From positions 248,001 to 312,000 of the forward strand of contig NZ_MDKC01000032.1 of NCBI RefSeq assembly GCF_001712755.1: DNA of 64,000 nt. Reading direction: 5' to 3'. Each line of letters opens with the position of its first letter. The stretch's first letter is position 1. Positions 40,621 through 50,900 of the stretch are shown piece by piece. The notes beneath the pieces are model-generated. The model saw only the letters and a list, made by a program, of their open reading frames with translations. It made no database searches and was not told the DNA's origin. Position numbers and translations under genes: made by a program. Origin of the DNA: Gottfriedia luciferensis. GTDB taxonomy: Bacteria > Bacillota > Bacilli > Bacillales > Bacillaceae_G.

Positions 40621-41498
40621 AATATTTCATCAGTTACTTCAAGCATTGATGGATTTTCGAAAGTTAATCTTCCTAATTTCCCTGCTCTTAGCTCACGTAA
40701 AAATAAATCAGATGTTTTATCATAATCTATCATTCCGCCTGACATAAGTAATCCACGTTTCTTTCCAATATGATCAAAAATATCAACGACTTCTTCAGAA
40801 AATAAAACTTCCTCATTCATGTCATATCTATCTTTTAATACATTTGGATAAAACTCTCTTAAATATTTAATCGCATAAATCATTACTTCTTGTAGGTTAA
40901 TGATACTATCTTTTATTGCCCCTGTAGTTGCTAAACGAAGACCTACAAGTTGATCTTCAAATTTAGGCCACAATATACCCGGTGTATCAAGCAGTTCAAT
41001 TTCTTTCCCTACTTTTATCCACTGCTGTGCTTGCGTTACGCCTGGACGGTCACCAGTTTTAGCAATATTTTTTCGTGCGAGCTTATTGATTAAAGTCGAT
41101 TTTCCTACATTCGGGATCCCAACTATTAATGCTCGAATTGCGCGTGGTTTAATCCCTTTTGATCTCATTTTATCAAATTTCTCTTTTACAAGTATTTCAC
41201 AGGAAGAAATAATCGCTTTTAACCCTTGTCCAGATGCTGCATCAATAGCAATTGCCATTACGCCTTGTTTTTCGTAATGTGCTAACCATTGCTGAGTAAT
41301 TCTTGGATCTGCTAAATCTGCTTTATTTAATAAAAGTAATCTCGGTTTATTTGAAATTATTTCATCGATCATTGGATTTCTAGAAGCAGCAGGTACCCTT
41401 GCATCTGCTAATTCAATTACTACATCAATTAGTGAAAGTTTTTCTGTAACTTGTCTTCTAGCTTTTGCCATATGGCCAGGAAACCATTGAATCGTCAT
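40599..41498 (-). CDS. rbgA: ribosome biogenesis GTPase RbgA (YlqF)
   Basis: 299 residues. Circularly permuted GTPase needed for late 50S assembly (entry of L16 and others). G4 ([10 protein letters not shown]) precedes G1 ([14 protein letters not shown]), G2 and G3 ([11 protein letters not shown]). The N-terminal WFPGHMAKA is the family signature. A GAAGGTGG ribosome binding site is present. Located between lepB and rnhB. Confidence 0.97.
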   Translation of the reverse strand: MTIQWFPGHMAKARRQVTEKLSLIDVVIELADARVPAASRNPMIDEIISNKPRLLLLNKADLADPRITQQWLAHYEKQGVMAIAIDAASGQGLKAIISSCEILVKEKFDKMRSKGIKPRAIRALIVGIPNVGKSTLINKLARKNIAKTGDRPGVTQAQQWIKVGKEIELLDTPGILWPKFEDQLVGLRLATTGAIKDSIINLQEVMIYAIKYLREFYPNVLKDRYDMNEEVLFSEEVVDIFDHIGKKRGLLMSGGMIDYDKTSDLFLRELRAGKLGRLTFENPSMLEVTDEILEESAQE

Positions 41499-41543
41499 GT
41501 TGCCACCTTCTTATACATTGAATAATCAAGATTAATTTGGCTT

Positions 41544-42098
41544 TTATTTCGCCATTTCAACCTCAGATAACGGCCAAAAAACAAAACTTGCTCGGCCTAA
41601 AATTTCTTTTTGACTAACTGTTCCGATAATACGACTATCTTTACTTAATCGACGATTATCCCCTAAAACGAATACTTGTCCTTTAGGTACAGTTTTTCTA
41701 CCAGTAATCTCTTCTAACTTAAAGTCTTCAGTTAGAGGACCATCTGTCGTTTCTTTTTTATATTCGTTCAAATATGGTTCTTTATACGGTTTACCGTTAA
41801 CATATAGGACATCATTTTTATATTCTACTGTGTCACCAGGTAAGCCAATCACTCGTTTAATATAATCTTTTTCCTTTGTAGCATGGAAGACTACAATATC
41901 AAAACGTCTAGGTTCATGTAGTTTGTATACGATCTTATTTACAATCATTCTACTTTGATCCTGTAGTGTTGGCATCATTGAGATACCGTCAACTAAAACC
42001 GGTGTAAAAAGGAATGTTCGAATACCAAGTGCAAGTACAAGCGCAATAAAAATTGTTTTAACTAATTCCCAAATTCCACCACTATTGCTTTCTTTCAA
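41544..42098 (-). CDS. lepB: signal peptidase I
   Basis: 184 residues, single N-terminal membrane helix (about 12-34), catalytic domain outside. Box B VDGISMMPTLQ carries the catalytic Ser, box D DYIKRVIGLPGD the Lys, box E GDNRRLSKDSR is intact. Removes signal peptides from secreted proteins. The start is TTG (42096-42098) after GGAGGG. A lepB between rplS and rbgA is, from memory, as in the B. cereus group and not B. subtilis. Confidence 0.96.
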   Translation of the reverse strand: MKESNSGGIWELVKTIFIALVLALGIRTFLFTPVLVDGISMMPTLQDQSRMIVNKIVYKLHEPRRFDIVVFHATKEKDYIKRVIGLPGDTVEYKNDVLYVNGKPYKEPYLNEYKKETTDGPLTEDFKLEEITGRKTVPKGQVFVLGDNRRLSKDSRIIGTVSQKEILGRASFVFWPLSEVEMAK

Positions 42099-42216
42099 CC
42101 TAATCCCTCCATTTTATAACCATACGTTTTGCAGTTTTAACCAGTTAAGTTAATAACTTAATTTATGTATTCTATTTTACTTTTTATTATATCCATAATC
42201 TACAAATATTGGAAAA

Positions 42217-42245
42217 AAAGGAGCTTGTTTAATACAAGCTCCTTT
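42217..42245 (-). terminator. Rho-independent terminator of rplS
   Basis: Perfect 12-bp stem AAAGGAGCTTGT / ACAAGCTCCTTT, 5-nt loop, followed on the minus strand by seven T. Confidence 0.92.
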
Positions 42246-42252
42246 CAAAAGA

Positions 42253-42597
42253 CTATCGAAGTTCTTTAATTCTTGCTTTTTTACCAGTAAGTGCACGTAG
42301 GTAGTAAAGTTTAGCACGACGTACTTTACCGCGACGAACAACATCTAATTTAGCAATTTTTGGAGTGTGAATTGGGAACGTACGTTCAACACCAACTCCG
42401 TAAGAAATTTTACGAACTGTGAAAGTTTCGCTAATTCCGCCACCACGACGTTTAATAACTACACCTTCGAATAATTGGATACGCTCACGAGTACCCTCAA
42501 CAACTTTAACGTGAACTCGTACAGTATCACCAGGACGGAATGCTGGTAAGTCAGTTCTTAGTTGTTCTTTTGTAATTTCGTTGATTAAATTTTGCAT
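42253..42597 (-). CDS. rplS: 50S ribosomal protein L19
   Basis: 114 residues. Sits at the 30S-50S interface. [45 protein letters not shown] and the C-terminal [14 protein letters not shown] are diagnostic. A GGAGAGC ribosome binding site is present. It has its own promoter at the end of trmD and a structured leader. Confidence 0.98.
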   Translation of the reverse strand: MQNLINEITKEQLRTDLPAFRPGDTVRVHVKVVEGTRERIQLFEGVVIKRRGGGISETFTVRKISYGVGVERTFPIHTPKIAKLDVVRRGKVRRAKLYYLRALTGKKARIKELR

Positions 42598-42607
42598 AAT
42601 GTATGCT

Positions 42608-42692
42608 CTCCTTTTCCAACCGATGCTCTTACAAGATTTAGTGACTCGCAGCGGAACACCGAGAATAAAGGCTTAAGTATTTACTCAAGCCA
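42608..42692 (-). ncRNA. rplS leader, probable L19-type autoregulatory RNA
   Basis: Leader between promoter and rplS. It holds a stem GGCTTGAGTA / TACTTAAGCC (about 42669-42693) and a second element around GGTGTTCCGCTGCGAGTC (about 42642-42661). The position and this core resemble, as far as I recall, the Firmicutes L19 leader known upstream of rplS. Confidence 0.55.
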
Positions 42693-42698
42693 CAAGTT

Positions 42699-42727
42699 AT
42701 ATTAACATATTCTATTAGTGCACGCAA
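42699..42727 (-). promoter_or_regulatory. SigA-type promoter of rplS
   Basis: Minus-strand TTGCGT (42722-42727), 17-bp spacer, TAATAT (42699-42704), immediately after the trmD stop. Confidence 0.6.
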
Positions 42728-43477
42728 CTAGTTTTCTTTGTTTAATTCTTCTTTTACTTGCTCCATCCATTTTGACTCTATTTTAGAAAGAGAGTAGTTT
42801 TCGAGTAAGTCTGGACGTCGCGTGATCGTTCGTTTAAAAGATTGCTTTGTTCGCCATTCTTCGATTTTCGCATGATTTCCTGATAATAAAACATCTGGTA
42901 CTTTATGACCTCTAAATTCTGCAGGTCTCGTGTAATGAGGATGCTCTAATAAGCCTGTACTAAATGAATCTTCAATTTTTGAAGTAGTATTACCAAGTAC
43001 CCCAGGTAATAAACGAACAACGCTATCAGCAATAACCATAGCACCAAGTTCTCCACCTGTTAATACATAATCCCCAATTGAGATTTCATCCGTCACTACA
43101 TGTTCACGAATTCGTTCATCATAGCCTTCATAATGTCCACAAATAAAAATTAAATGCTCTTCTTTTGCAAGCTCTTCAGCTTTACGTTGATTAAATCGCT
43201 CTCCTTGAGGGCATAGAAGGACTACTCTCGGCTTATTCTCACTTTTTGATACTAATTCATCAACAGCATCAAAAATCGGCTGTGGGGCTAGTACCATACC
43301 AGCGCCGCCACCATATGGATAATCATCAACATTTGAATGTTTATTCGTAGAGTAATCTCTAAAATTTACACAGCGAAATTTAACCGCCTCTTTTTCTTGT
43401 GCTTTTTTTAAAATAGAAGAATTTAAAACTCCTTCAAACATTTCTGGAAAAAGGGTTAAAAAGTCTAATTTCATCAT
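42728..43477 (-). CDS. trmD: tRNA (guanine-37-N1) methyltransferase
   Basis: 249 residues. SPOUT-class enzyme that methylates G37 next to the anticodon to prevent +1 frameshifting. [12 protein letters not shown] and the trefoil-knot motif [25 protein letters not shown] are present. The ATG overlaps the rimM stop (ATGA), so the pair is coupled. A second in-frame ATG follows directly (43474). Confidence 0.98.
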   Translation of the reverse strand: MMKLDFLTLFPEMFEGVLNSSILKKAQEKEAVKFRCVNFRDYSTNKHSNVDDYPYGGGAGMVLAPQPIFDAVDELVSKSENKPRVVLLCPQGERFNQRKAEELAKEEHLIFICGHYEGYDERIREHVVTDEISIGDYVLTGGELGAMVIADSVVRLLPGVLGNTTSKIEDSFSTGLLEHPHYTRPAEFRGHKVPDVLLSGNHAKIEEWRTKQSFKRTITRRPDLLENYSLSKIESKWMEQVKEELNKEN

Positions 43478-43989
43478 AATAGACCTTCCATTAATTCGAT
43501 TTTAACCTTTTTATTCGCTACATCTATTTCTTTCACAATTTGCTCGATATAAGGAATAAGAGCATCTTTTTGACCTTTTCTTTGAATAACCCATACATCA
43601 TTTGCGCCTGGAGATAATATTTCTTTTATTTTTCCGATTTCTTCTCCATCAATTGTCTCAACAGCACAACCAATAATTTCATGGTAATAGTACTCATTTT
43701 TATCTAGCTCGTGTAATTGATCTTCAGTAATCTTTAAAATCCCATTCTTAAGTGGTTCTACAGAGTTTAAAGACTCATACCCTTCAAATGTAAGTAAATC
43801 AAAATTTTTATGTACACGGTGACTTGTTACGACTAATTCAATTGGTGTCGATTCGTTTTCCTTAAAGAAATATAGTGTATTACCTTTTACGTAACGTTTT
43901 TCTGGAAAATCAGTTCTTGAAATAACACGAACCTCTCCTCGAACTCCATGTGTATTTACAATTTTTCCGACATTTAAATATTTTTTCAT
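43474..43989 (-). CDS. rimM: 16S rRNA processing protein RimM
   Basis: 171 residues. Assists maturation of the 30S head with S19. N-terminal RimM domain ([18 protein letters not shown]) and C-terminal PRC barrel ([26 protein letters not shown]). A GAGGTA ribosome binding site is present. Normally preceded by ylqD; here the 248-bp gap to khpA has no such gene. Confidence 0.97.
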   Translation of the reverse strand: MKKYLNVGKIVNTHGVRGEVRVISRTDFPEKRYVKGNTLYFFKENESTPIELVVTSHRVHKNFDLLTFEGYESLNSVEPLKNGILKITEDQLHELDKNEYYYHEIIGCAVETIDGEEIGKIKEILSPGANDVWVIQRKGQKDALIPYIEQIVKEIDVANKKVKIELMEGLL

Positions 43990-44200
43990 TTTTTTACCTC
44001 TATATTAAAATTTCTATGTTTATGATTAGTTTGACCATTTAGATGGTATATATGTCTATCTGAGACCTTAGACGGTTAATACAAGATGTCTAATGCCAAG
44101 TATAGCATATCTAAAAGTCATAAAAGCATTAAAAGCTACCTCAAAGTTCAAACGACAACATGTTATTGGAGAGCTAGTGCTCGTAAACTCTGTAATGTTG
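43990..44200. other. gap where ylqD is expected, no gene seen
   Basis: About 210 bp with no frame resembling YlqD (about 128 residues) on the minus strand. A GATGTCTAATGCC string near 44086 weakly resembles the left end of the 123-bp repeat family but no right end follows. Confidence 0.45.
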
Positions 44201-44234
44201 AAAACGGCCCTTAGCTATAGCCAAGGACCGTTTT
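44201..44234 (-). terminator. stem-loop after khpA, probable terminator
   Basis: Long stem AAAACGGCCCTTAGCTA / TAGCCAAGGACCGTTTT directly after the khpA stop. Only four T at the 3' side, so efficiency is uncertain; it may also stabilise the rpsP-khpA message. Confidence 0.6.
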
Positions 44235-44237
44235 ACT

Positions 44238-44477
44238 TTACTGAATATCTAAGTGAATACGTTTTGCGTGTTCATTACTTGCTGCATATACAACCGTACG
44301 AATCGCTTTAGCAATTTTACCATGTTTGCCAATCACTCTACCAGCATCTTCAGGGTTTACCTGTAAATGAAAGAATAGATTGTTCTCATCTTCTTTAACT
44401 TGAAGTGAAATATCCTCTGGATGATCTACAAGACTTGAAACAATTGCATTGATGAGTGTATTCATCTTTTTTTCCAT
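44238..44477 (-). CDS. khpA: KH-domain RNA-binding protein KhpA (YlqC)
   Basis: 79 residues: essentially one KH domain with GRVIGKHGKIAKAIRTVV. KhpA and KhpB form an RNA-binding pair linked to cell division and small-RNA biology in Gram-positives. Start 2 bp after the rpsP stop; an in-frame ATG at codon 5 (44465) is an alternative, and neither has a strong ribosome binding site, which suggests coupling to rpsP. Confidence 0.94.
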   Translation of the reverse strand: MEKKMNTLINAIVSSLVDHPEDISLQVKEDENNLFFHLQVNPEDAGRVIGKHGKIAKAIRTVVYAASNEHAKRIHLDIQ

Positions 44478-44479
44478 AA

Positions 44480-44752
44480 TTACTTGCCGTTGCGAGCGTT
44501 GTGGAATTTCTCTAAGATACCAGCTTTAGAGAATAAGTTACGAACTGTATCAGATGGTTTAGCACCTGTTCCTAACCATTTTAATGCTGCTTCTTCGTTA
44601 ATTTTGATTTCAGCTGGTTGAGCAACTGGATTGTAAGTTCCAATTTCCTCGATGAAACGTCCATCACGAGGAGAACGAGCGTCTGCTACTACTACACGGT
44701 AAAAAGGAGATTTTTTAGCTCCCATACGTTTTAAACGAATTTTAACTGCCAT
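44480..44752 (-). CDS. rpsP: 30S ribosomal protein S16
   Basis: 90 residues. Assembly protein of the 30S body. [42 protein letters not shown] is unmistakable. A CGGAGGTG ribosome binding site is present. Promoter at 44790-44819. First gene of rpsP-khpA-rimM-trmD. Confidence 0.98.
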   Translation of the reverse strand: MAVKIRLKRMGAKKSPFYRVVVADARSPRDGRFIEEIGTYNPVAQPAEIKINEEAALKWLGTGAKPSDTVRNLFSKAGILEKFHNARNGK

Positions 44753-44789
44753 TTTTAAAGCACCTCCGAAAATATTTACAACGATTTAT

Positions 44790-44819
44790 ATATTATCAAA
44801 AACCAATACTGTTTGTAAA
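44790..44819 (-). promoter_or_regulatory. SigA-type promoter of rpsP
   Basis: Minus-strand TTTACA (44814-44819), 18-bp spacer, TAATAT (44790-44795), about 40 bp upstream of the rpsP start. Confidence 0.65.
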
Positions 44820-44887
44820 GTAAAATTTCTTAACAGCATAATTTTTTATTAAATGATGTTTAAATGCTGGAAAATTATACAAATAGG

Positions 44888-46231
44888 TTAGAATAAGCCC
44901 GGAAATTTAAAACCTTTCTTCTTCCCTTTTTGCATACCGCCCATCATTTTCATCATTTTTTTCATTTCTTCAAACTGTTTTAATAAACGGTTTATTTCTT
45001 GTACAGGGCGACCAGAACCTCTAGCTATTCGCTTTCTGCGACTTGAGTTAATAATATCTGGTGTAAGCTTTTCCTGCTTTGTCATCGATTGAATAATTGC
45101 CTCTACATGAGCGATTTGTTTATCGTCAATTTGCAGATCATTCAATCCTTTAATTTTGTTTGCACCTGGCATCATTTTTAAAATATCACCAAGTGGTCCC
45201 ATTTTTTTAACTTGAGAAAGTTGGTCTAAGAAATCATCTAAAGTAAAAGATGCATTTCTTAATTTTTGTTCCATTTCTTTTGCTTTTTCTTGGTCTACGT
45301 TTTCTTGTGCCTTTTCAATTAAAGTAAGCACATCACCCATTCCTAGAATACGTGATGCCATTCGTTCTGGATGGAACGGCTCAATTGCATCTAGTTTTTC
45401 ACCAAGTCCAACAAATTTAATTGGAGTATTTGTAACTGCACGAATTGATAATGCGGCACCACCACGAGTATCGCCATCAAGCTTCGTTAAAACGACTCCA
45501 GTTAAACCTAATTGATCATTAAAGCTTTGTGCCACATTGACTGCATCTTGTCCTGTCATTGCATCAACAACTAGGAAGATTTCTTCAGGTTTTGAAAGTT
45601 CTTTAATTTGTGCAAGTTCTTCCATTAAACCTTCGTCAATATGTAAACGACCTGCAGTATCAATTAGGACATAGTCATGATGTTCATCCTTAGCGTGTTG
45701 AATCGCTTGTTTCGCAATTTCAACCGGACTTACTTGATCTCCTAATGTAAATACAGGCAAATCTAGTTGTTTACCTAATGTTTGAAGCTGTTTAATCGCG
45801 GCAGGACGGTAAATATCTGCTGCAACTAAAAGTGGCTTACGATTGTACTTTTTTCGAAGTAAATTCGCTAATTTACCAGTCGTTGTTGTTTTACCAGCAC
45901 CTTGTAAACCAACCATCATAATAACAGTCGGCGGGCGATTTGAAACAGCAATTTTGCTTTGTTCTCCACCCATTAATGCCGTTAGTTCTTCTTGAACTAC
46001 CTTTACAACATGTTGACCAGGCGTTAAGCTTTGTAATACTTCTTGTCCTACAGCTCGTTCAGAAACACGTTTCACAAAATCTTTAACAACTTTAAAGTTA
46101 ACATCCGCCTCTAGTAAAGCAAGACGAACTTCTCTCATCATTTCCTTGACATCAGATTCAGATACTTTACCTTTGCCTCGAACCTTTTGTAATGTCTTTT
46201 GAAGTCGGTCGGCTAATCCTTCAAATGCCAT
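44888..46231 (-). CDS. ffh: signal recognition particle protein Ffh
   Basis: 447 residues. GTPase that binds signal sequences and SRP RNA. N and G domains (1-295) with GLQGAGKTTTTGKLA, DTAGRLHID and TKLDGDTRGGAALS; C-terminal M domain (about 300-447) that binds RNA, ending in Met/Lys-rich MMKMMGGMQKGKKKGFK. An AAGGAGGA ribosome binding site is present. Follows ylxM by 16 bp. Confidence 0.98.
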   Translation of the reverse strand: MAFEGLADRLQKTLQKVRGKGKVSESDVKEMMREVRLALLEADVNFKVVKDFVKRVSERAVGQEVLQSLTPGQHVVKVVQEELTALMGGEQSKIAVSNRPPTVIMMVGLQGAGKTTTTGKLANLLRKKYNRKPLLVAADIYRPAAIKQLQTLGKQLDLPVFTLGDQVSPVEIAKQAIQHAKDEHHDYVLIDTAGRLHIDEGLMEELAQIKELSKPEEIFLVVDAMTGQDAVNVAQSFNDQLGLTGVVLTKLDGDTRGGAALSIRAVTNTPIKFVGLGEKLDAIEPFHPERMASRILGMGDVLTLIEKAQENVDQEKAKEMEQKLRNASFTLDDFLDQLSQVKKMGPLGDILKMMPGANKIKGLNDLQIDDKQIAHVEAIIQSMTKQEKLTPDIINSSRRKRIARGSGRPVQEINRLLKQFEEMKKMMKMMGGMQKGKKKGFKFPGLF

Positions 46232-46247
46232 AAAACCGTCCTCCTTA

Positions 46248-46595
46248 TTATTCTAATTTCTCTAACGCATCGATCACTCGAAGAAACTCGTCATCTACAA
46301 CTTTACCTTTTTTAGCATAAGTTTTCAAATGATTTAAAAGTTCATTTCGTTGTTGAAATTTTTTTAGAAGTAATAATTTCTCTTCATATTCTTCTAACAT
46401 AGCTTCAGTACGTTTTATATTATCATAAACCGCCTGTCTACTAATGTTAAACTCTTCCGCAATCTCACCTAAAGAATAGTCATCCAAATAATATAATGAC
46501 ATATAGCTTTGTTGTTTAGGAGTTAAAAGAGAATGATAAAAATCATATAGATAATTGATTCTCATCGTCTTATCTAACATTGTATGATCTGCCAA
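46248..46595 (-). CDS. ylxM: SRP-operon helix-turn-helix protein YlxM
   Basis: 115 residues. UPF0122 family; contains the sigma-region-4-like helix-turn-helix [32 protein letters not shown]. It is linked with SRP in other Firmicutes. A GTG at 46604 overlaps the AAAGGAG; the TTG at 46595, 8 nt downstream of it, is the likelier start ([19 protein letters not shown]). Strong promoter just upstream. Confidence 0.93.
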   Translation of the reverse strand: MADHTMLDKTMRINYLYDFYHSLLTPKQQSYMSLYYLDDYSLGEIAEEFNISRQAVYDNIKRTEAMLEEYEEKLLLLKKFQQRNELLNHLKTYAKKGKVVDDEFLRVIDALEKLE

Positions 46596-46637
46596 AACTA
46601 TCACTCCTTTGTTAAGTGAATTGCCTTTACATATGCT

Positions 46638-46666
46638 AGTTTACCTAATACACAAATATCTGTCAA
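46638..46666 (-). promoter_or_regulatory. strong SigA-type promoter of ylxM-ffh
   Basis: Minus-strand consensus TTGACA (46661-46666), 17-bp spacer, TAAACT (46638-46643). A short inverted repeat CAAGT/ACTTG overlaps the -35. Confidence 0.72.
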
Positions 46667-46863
46667 GTTTTTTACTTGACGATTAATGAAAATCAAAACA
46701 ACGAAATTAATTTGAACTTTTATCCTAATTGTCTTAACTTTAGCAAATTTGAAACTTACGTTATTTGTTAGTTAATTTCCAATGTTGAGTCCTTGCTTTA
46801 TGTGGGCCATCTTGCATTCTTTCAACATGGTCTTACCAATCTTGTTATTAACATATTTAAAAA
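46667..46863. other. intergenic stretch between ylxM promoter and ftsY terminator
   Basis: About 200 bp with no gene, RNA motif or clear repeat. Confidence 0.5.
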
Positions 46864-46902
46864 AAAGTGGATATGTCTTTTTAATTTAAACAGATCCACT
46901 TC
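46864..46902 (-). terminator. Rho-independent terminator of smc-ftsY
   Basis: Outer stem AAGTGGAT / ATCCACTT with extended inner pairing, followed on the minus strand by eight T, just after ftsY. Confidence 0.82.
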
Positions 46903-46915
46903 AATTCTTAATTAC

Positions 46916-47908
46916 TTATGCTTCTTTATTTATTAAATCTCCAAATAGGCCATATACAAATTGTTCTGCTTGGAATGGTTGTAGGTCGTCCATTTGTTCG
47001 CCAAGGCCAACGAATTTAACGGGTACTTTTAGTTCGTTTCGGATTGCTAAAACAATACCACCTTTAGCCGTTCCATCTAGTTTCGTTAAGACGATACCAG
47101 AAACATTTGTAGCTTCGGAGAATGTTTTCGCTTGAACAAGACCATTTTGGCCAGTCGTTGCATCAATTACTAGTAATACTTCGTGTGGTGCACCAGGTAC
47201 TTCTCTAGCAATGACGTTACGTACTTTTTCAAGTTCTTTCATTAAGTTTACTTTATTTTGTAGGCGGCCTGCTGTGTCACAAAGTAAAACATCGACTTTA
47301 CGAGCTTTTGCAGCTTGAACTGCATCATACATTACTGCAGCAGGGTCTGATCCTTCACCTTGTTTAATTGTTTCAACACCGACACGATCTCCCCAAACTT
47401 CTAATTGTTCAATCGCTCCGGCTCTAAATGTGTCTCCAGCAGCAAGTAGTACTTTTTTGCCTTCAGTTTTTAGTTTATGAGCGATTTTACCAATTGAAGT
47501 CGTTTTTCCTACACCGTTAACTCCAACGAATAAAACAACTGTTAAACCATCAGGATTTAAATTTAACTCAAATGAATCATCTGTTAAATCATTACCTTTA
47601 TACAATTCAACTAATTTTTCAGAAATAACCTCTTGTACACCTTTTGGATCTTGAATATTTTTTCGTTTAACTTCAAATTTCAAGTCCTCTACTAATTCCA
47701 TTACTGTGTTTACACCAACATCAGCCATAATTAGAATTTCTTCAAGTTCTTCAAAAAAATCTTCATCTACTTTACGGTATCTAGCAAATAAATCGTTTAA
47801 CCCTTCTGTCAGGTTATTTCTAGATTTCTCTAATCCAGATTTAAATTTTTGAGTCACTGACTCCGTTTGCTTCGAGATTGTTTCTTTTAATTTCTTAAAA
47901 AAGCTCAT
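46916..47908 (-). CDS. ftsY: signal recognition particle receptor FtsY
   Basis: 330 residues, short form without a long acidic A domain. NG GTPase domain with [24 protein letters not shown] and [13 protein letters not shown]; the basic, helical N-terminus targets the membrane. Docks Ffh-ribosome complexes at the translocon. An AAAGGAT ribosome binding site is present. 14 bp after smc. Confidence 0.98.
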   Translation of the reverse strand: MSFFKKLKETISKQTESVTQKFKSGLEKSRNNLTEGLNDLFARYRKVDEDFFEELEEILIMADVGVNTVMELVEDLKFEVKRKNIQDPKGVQEVISEKLVELYKGNDLTDDSFELNLNPDGLTVVLFVGVNGVGKTTSIGKIAHKLKTEGKKVLLAAGDTFRAGAIEQLEVWGDRVGVETIKQGEGSDPAAVMYDAVQAAKARKVDVLLCDTAGRLQNKVNLMKELEKVRNVIAREVPGAPHEVLLVIDATTGQNGLVQAKTFSEATNVSGIVLTKLDGTAKGGIVLAIRNELKVPVKFVGLGEQMDDLQPFQAEQFVYGLFGDLINKEA

Positions 47909-47922
47909 AATTTCAATCCTTT

Positions 47923-50900
47923 CTAATTACCATTCGATAATAATGCTTCACCTTCATCTAAACGAACTGATACTAGCGTAGAAACTCCGTATTCTTGCAT
48001 TGTAACACCGTATAATACATCACATTCTTCCATCGTACCTTTACGGTGTGTAATAACAATAAATTGAGTTTGTTCACTAAAGTATTTTAAGAACTTTGCA
48101 AATCGAGCTACATTGGCTTCATCTAGTGCAGCTTCCACCTCATCAAGTACACAGAAAGGTACTGGACGTACTTGTAAAATAGCAAAAAGTAGAGCAATTG
48201 CAGTAAGCGCTCGTTCGCCTCCTGATAATAGGCCTAAATTTTGAAGTTTTTTACCTGGAGGCTGTGCAACAATATCAACACCTGTTAACAATAAATTTTC
48301 CGCATCCGTTAGAACTAAATCAGCTCTTCCGCCACCAAACAACTGAGTAAAGACGACTTGGAATTTTTCACGAATTGCACTAAAACTTGTTTCAAAACGT
48401 TTTGTCATTTCTTCATCCATCTCACTAATTACATTGTAAAGTGTGATTTTTGCTTCATTTAAATCAGTTCTTTGTTCTTGAAGAAAATCATGACGTTCAG
48501 ATACACGTTCATACTCATCAATTGCACCAATATTAACAGTTCCTAATTCCTCAATTGAACGCTTTAATAGTTTAACTCGTTTCCTTGCATCATCAACTGT
48601 CATTTCAAGTGTATATTTCATTTTGGCCGCTTCGTAAGTAGTCATATACTTTACATTTAGTTGTTCAAGACGATTTTCAAGCTCTACATCCAGTCGATTA
48701 CTATTTACTTCTTGCTGTTTTAGTAAATCAGAAAGTGACTTATATTGACGTTGCTTTTCACGTAATGATTGAACATAATCTTCTAGTTCTGTTTGGTAAG
48801 CACTTCGTTGCTCTCGACGTTTCGAAATAATTTCTGTCGTTTTTGAAAATTCAATTCGAGTATCCGAAATGATTTTCTCGAGCTCTTCCTTACCATTTTC
48901 ATTCGTCATAAGTTCACTTGATAAGAAGATTATTTTTTCCTTCGTTTCTTCAAGAATTTGCTTTTGTTTTATCGAATTTTCCTCAAACTGGCGAATTCTT
49001 TCGTTACTATAACTTAACTTTTGCTCTTCTTGTGCTAGAGAAATTTTTAGACTAGTTAACTTCGATTGTAATTCATCTTTAATTTCCTTTTGATTTAGTT
49101 TCCGTTCAGTTAATTCATTGATTTTCTGTTCTTTTGAAATAATCTCATTTTTTACATTAGCTTCTAATGATGATAATTCCTCTAGACGGTCTTTAACCTT
49201 TAATAAATCACTTGCTGAACTTCCCATTTCTAAATCATAGATTGCTAAAGCATCGTTTATATTCTTTTCTTCAAATTCGATACTTTTTAGTTGTTCCATA
49301 ATTGAAACAATTAATTGCTTAACATTTTGAATTTCATCATTTAACGTTTGAGCTTTAGAAGAACTTTCTAGATTTGTCGTTTTAAGCGTTTGAACCTCAT
49401 TTTCAAGCAAGTTCGTCTTTTCTTGCATATCCTTTAGCTTTACAGTGATTTCTTCTAATTCTCGCTGTCTTCCTATAAGTGAAGAATTCGTTGTTCGAAC
49501 GGCTCCACCAGTCATCGCTCCACCAGGATTAACTACATCACCTTCAAGCGTGACAAAGCGATAGCGATGCCCAACGAGTTTAGCCAACTCATTAGCACCT
49601 TTTAAATCTTGTGCGATTAAAACAGTTCCAAGTAAGTTTTGAATCACTTGCTCATACTCGCTTGAATAACTAACAAGTGATGATGCAACCCCAATAAAGG
49701 AAGGATTTCTTTTTAATCCTTCAATTACATTAGCTGGTACAAAACGAGCTTTAACAATATTCATTGGTAAAAATGTAGCTCGGCCTAATCGTTGTTGCTT
49801 TAAAAATTGAATTGCTCTTCTAGCATGCTCGTCATTTTCAACAACAATTTGTTGTGTAGCTGCACCTAGTGCAATTTCAATTGCAATTTCGTATTGTTTG
49901 TTTGTTGTAATTAGTTCAGCAATTGCACCTTTAATACCTTCTAGTCTTGTGCCTCTTGCTTTCAATATTTCTTTAACACCTTGATTAAAACCAGCAAAAT
50001 CTTCTTGAAGTTCTTCAAGTGTTTCTTTTCTAGATTTTGTTTGTTGAATAAACTGATAAGCTTTATTAAGTAATTCTTCTTTTTCCTTTAAAACTGTTGA
50101 AGTTTCATTGTACTGCTTATTCAGAGATTCAAACTTTCCATTTAACTCTTTAAACGTTAAATCAAATTGTTCTTTTTCATTAAGCAACTCAGTTTTTCTA
50201 TTCTGTAATTGCTCTCTTTGACGAATGTATTTTTCATTTTCTAAATCTAATCGACTCGATTTTACTGAATATTGCTGGCTTTGTTTTTCAAGCATCGTTT
50301 TTTCATTTTTTATCGATGCTTGATTATTTAAAAGCTCAATATAATCAGATTTTATTAATTCGATTTGTTCTTCAATATCACCCTCATAAGATGTAATCTC
50401 ATTTTGGATCTCAACAATATTTGTTCTCGTTTTGTTTACATTTTGACGAGAAAGTTTTTCTTGTTCTTTTTCTACTTCGATTAATTTAGTCGTCTCGTTT
50501 ATTTGTTCAGTAACTTCATCAATCTGTTTTCTTAATTGTTCAGATTGAGTTGAAGTATTTCTTTTTCGCTCCTTCATTAGCTCTTTCTGACCTTCAAATT
50601 TTTCCAAGTTCTTCGTTACACTTAATAAAACTTGCTGCAATTGATCGATTGATTCATCTAATGCATTTAACTTCTCTTGTAATTCGTGTTGTTTTGATTC
50701 TTCAGTCGAAATCTCTGTCGATAACGCAATCTCTAAATCAGAATTTTGGGCAATTTCTCGTTTAAGCTCTTCCCATTTCTGGTGAAGCGATTCAATTTCG
50801 TATACTAAGAGAGCTGCCTCAACCTGTTCTAGCTCATCCCTATGTTCTATGTATTCCTTTGCAATTGAAGCTTGCATTCTTAATGGTTCAATTTGAGAAC

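Noticed and set aside
44086-44098. GATGTCTAATGCC resembling the left end of the 123-bp repeat
   Set aside because: Only about 11 of 13 bases match and no matching right end or hairpin follows, so it is not called a copy.
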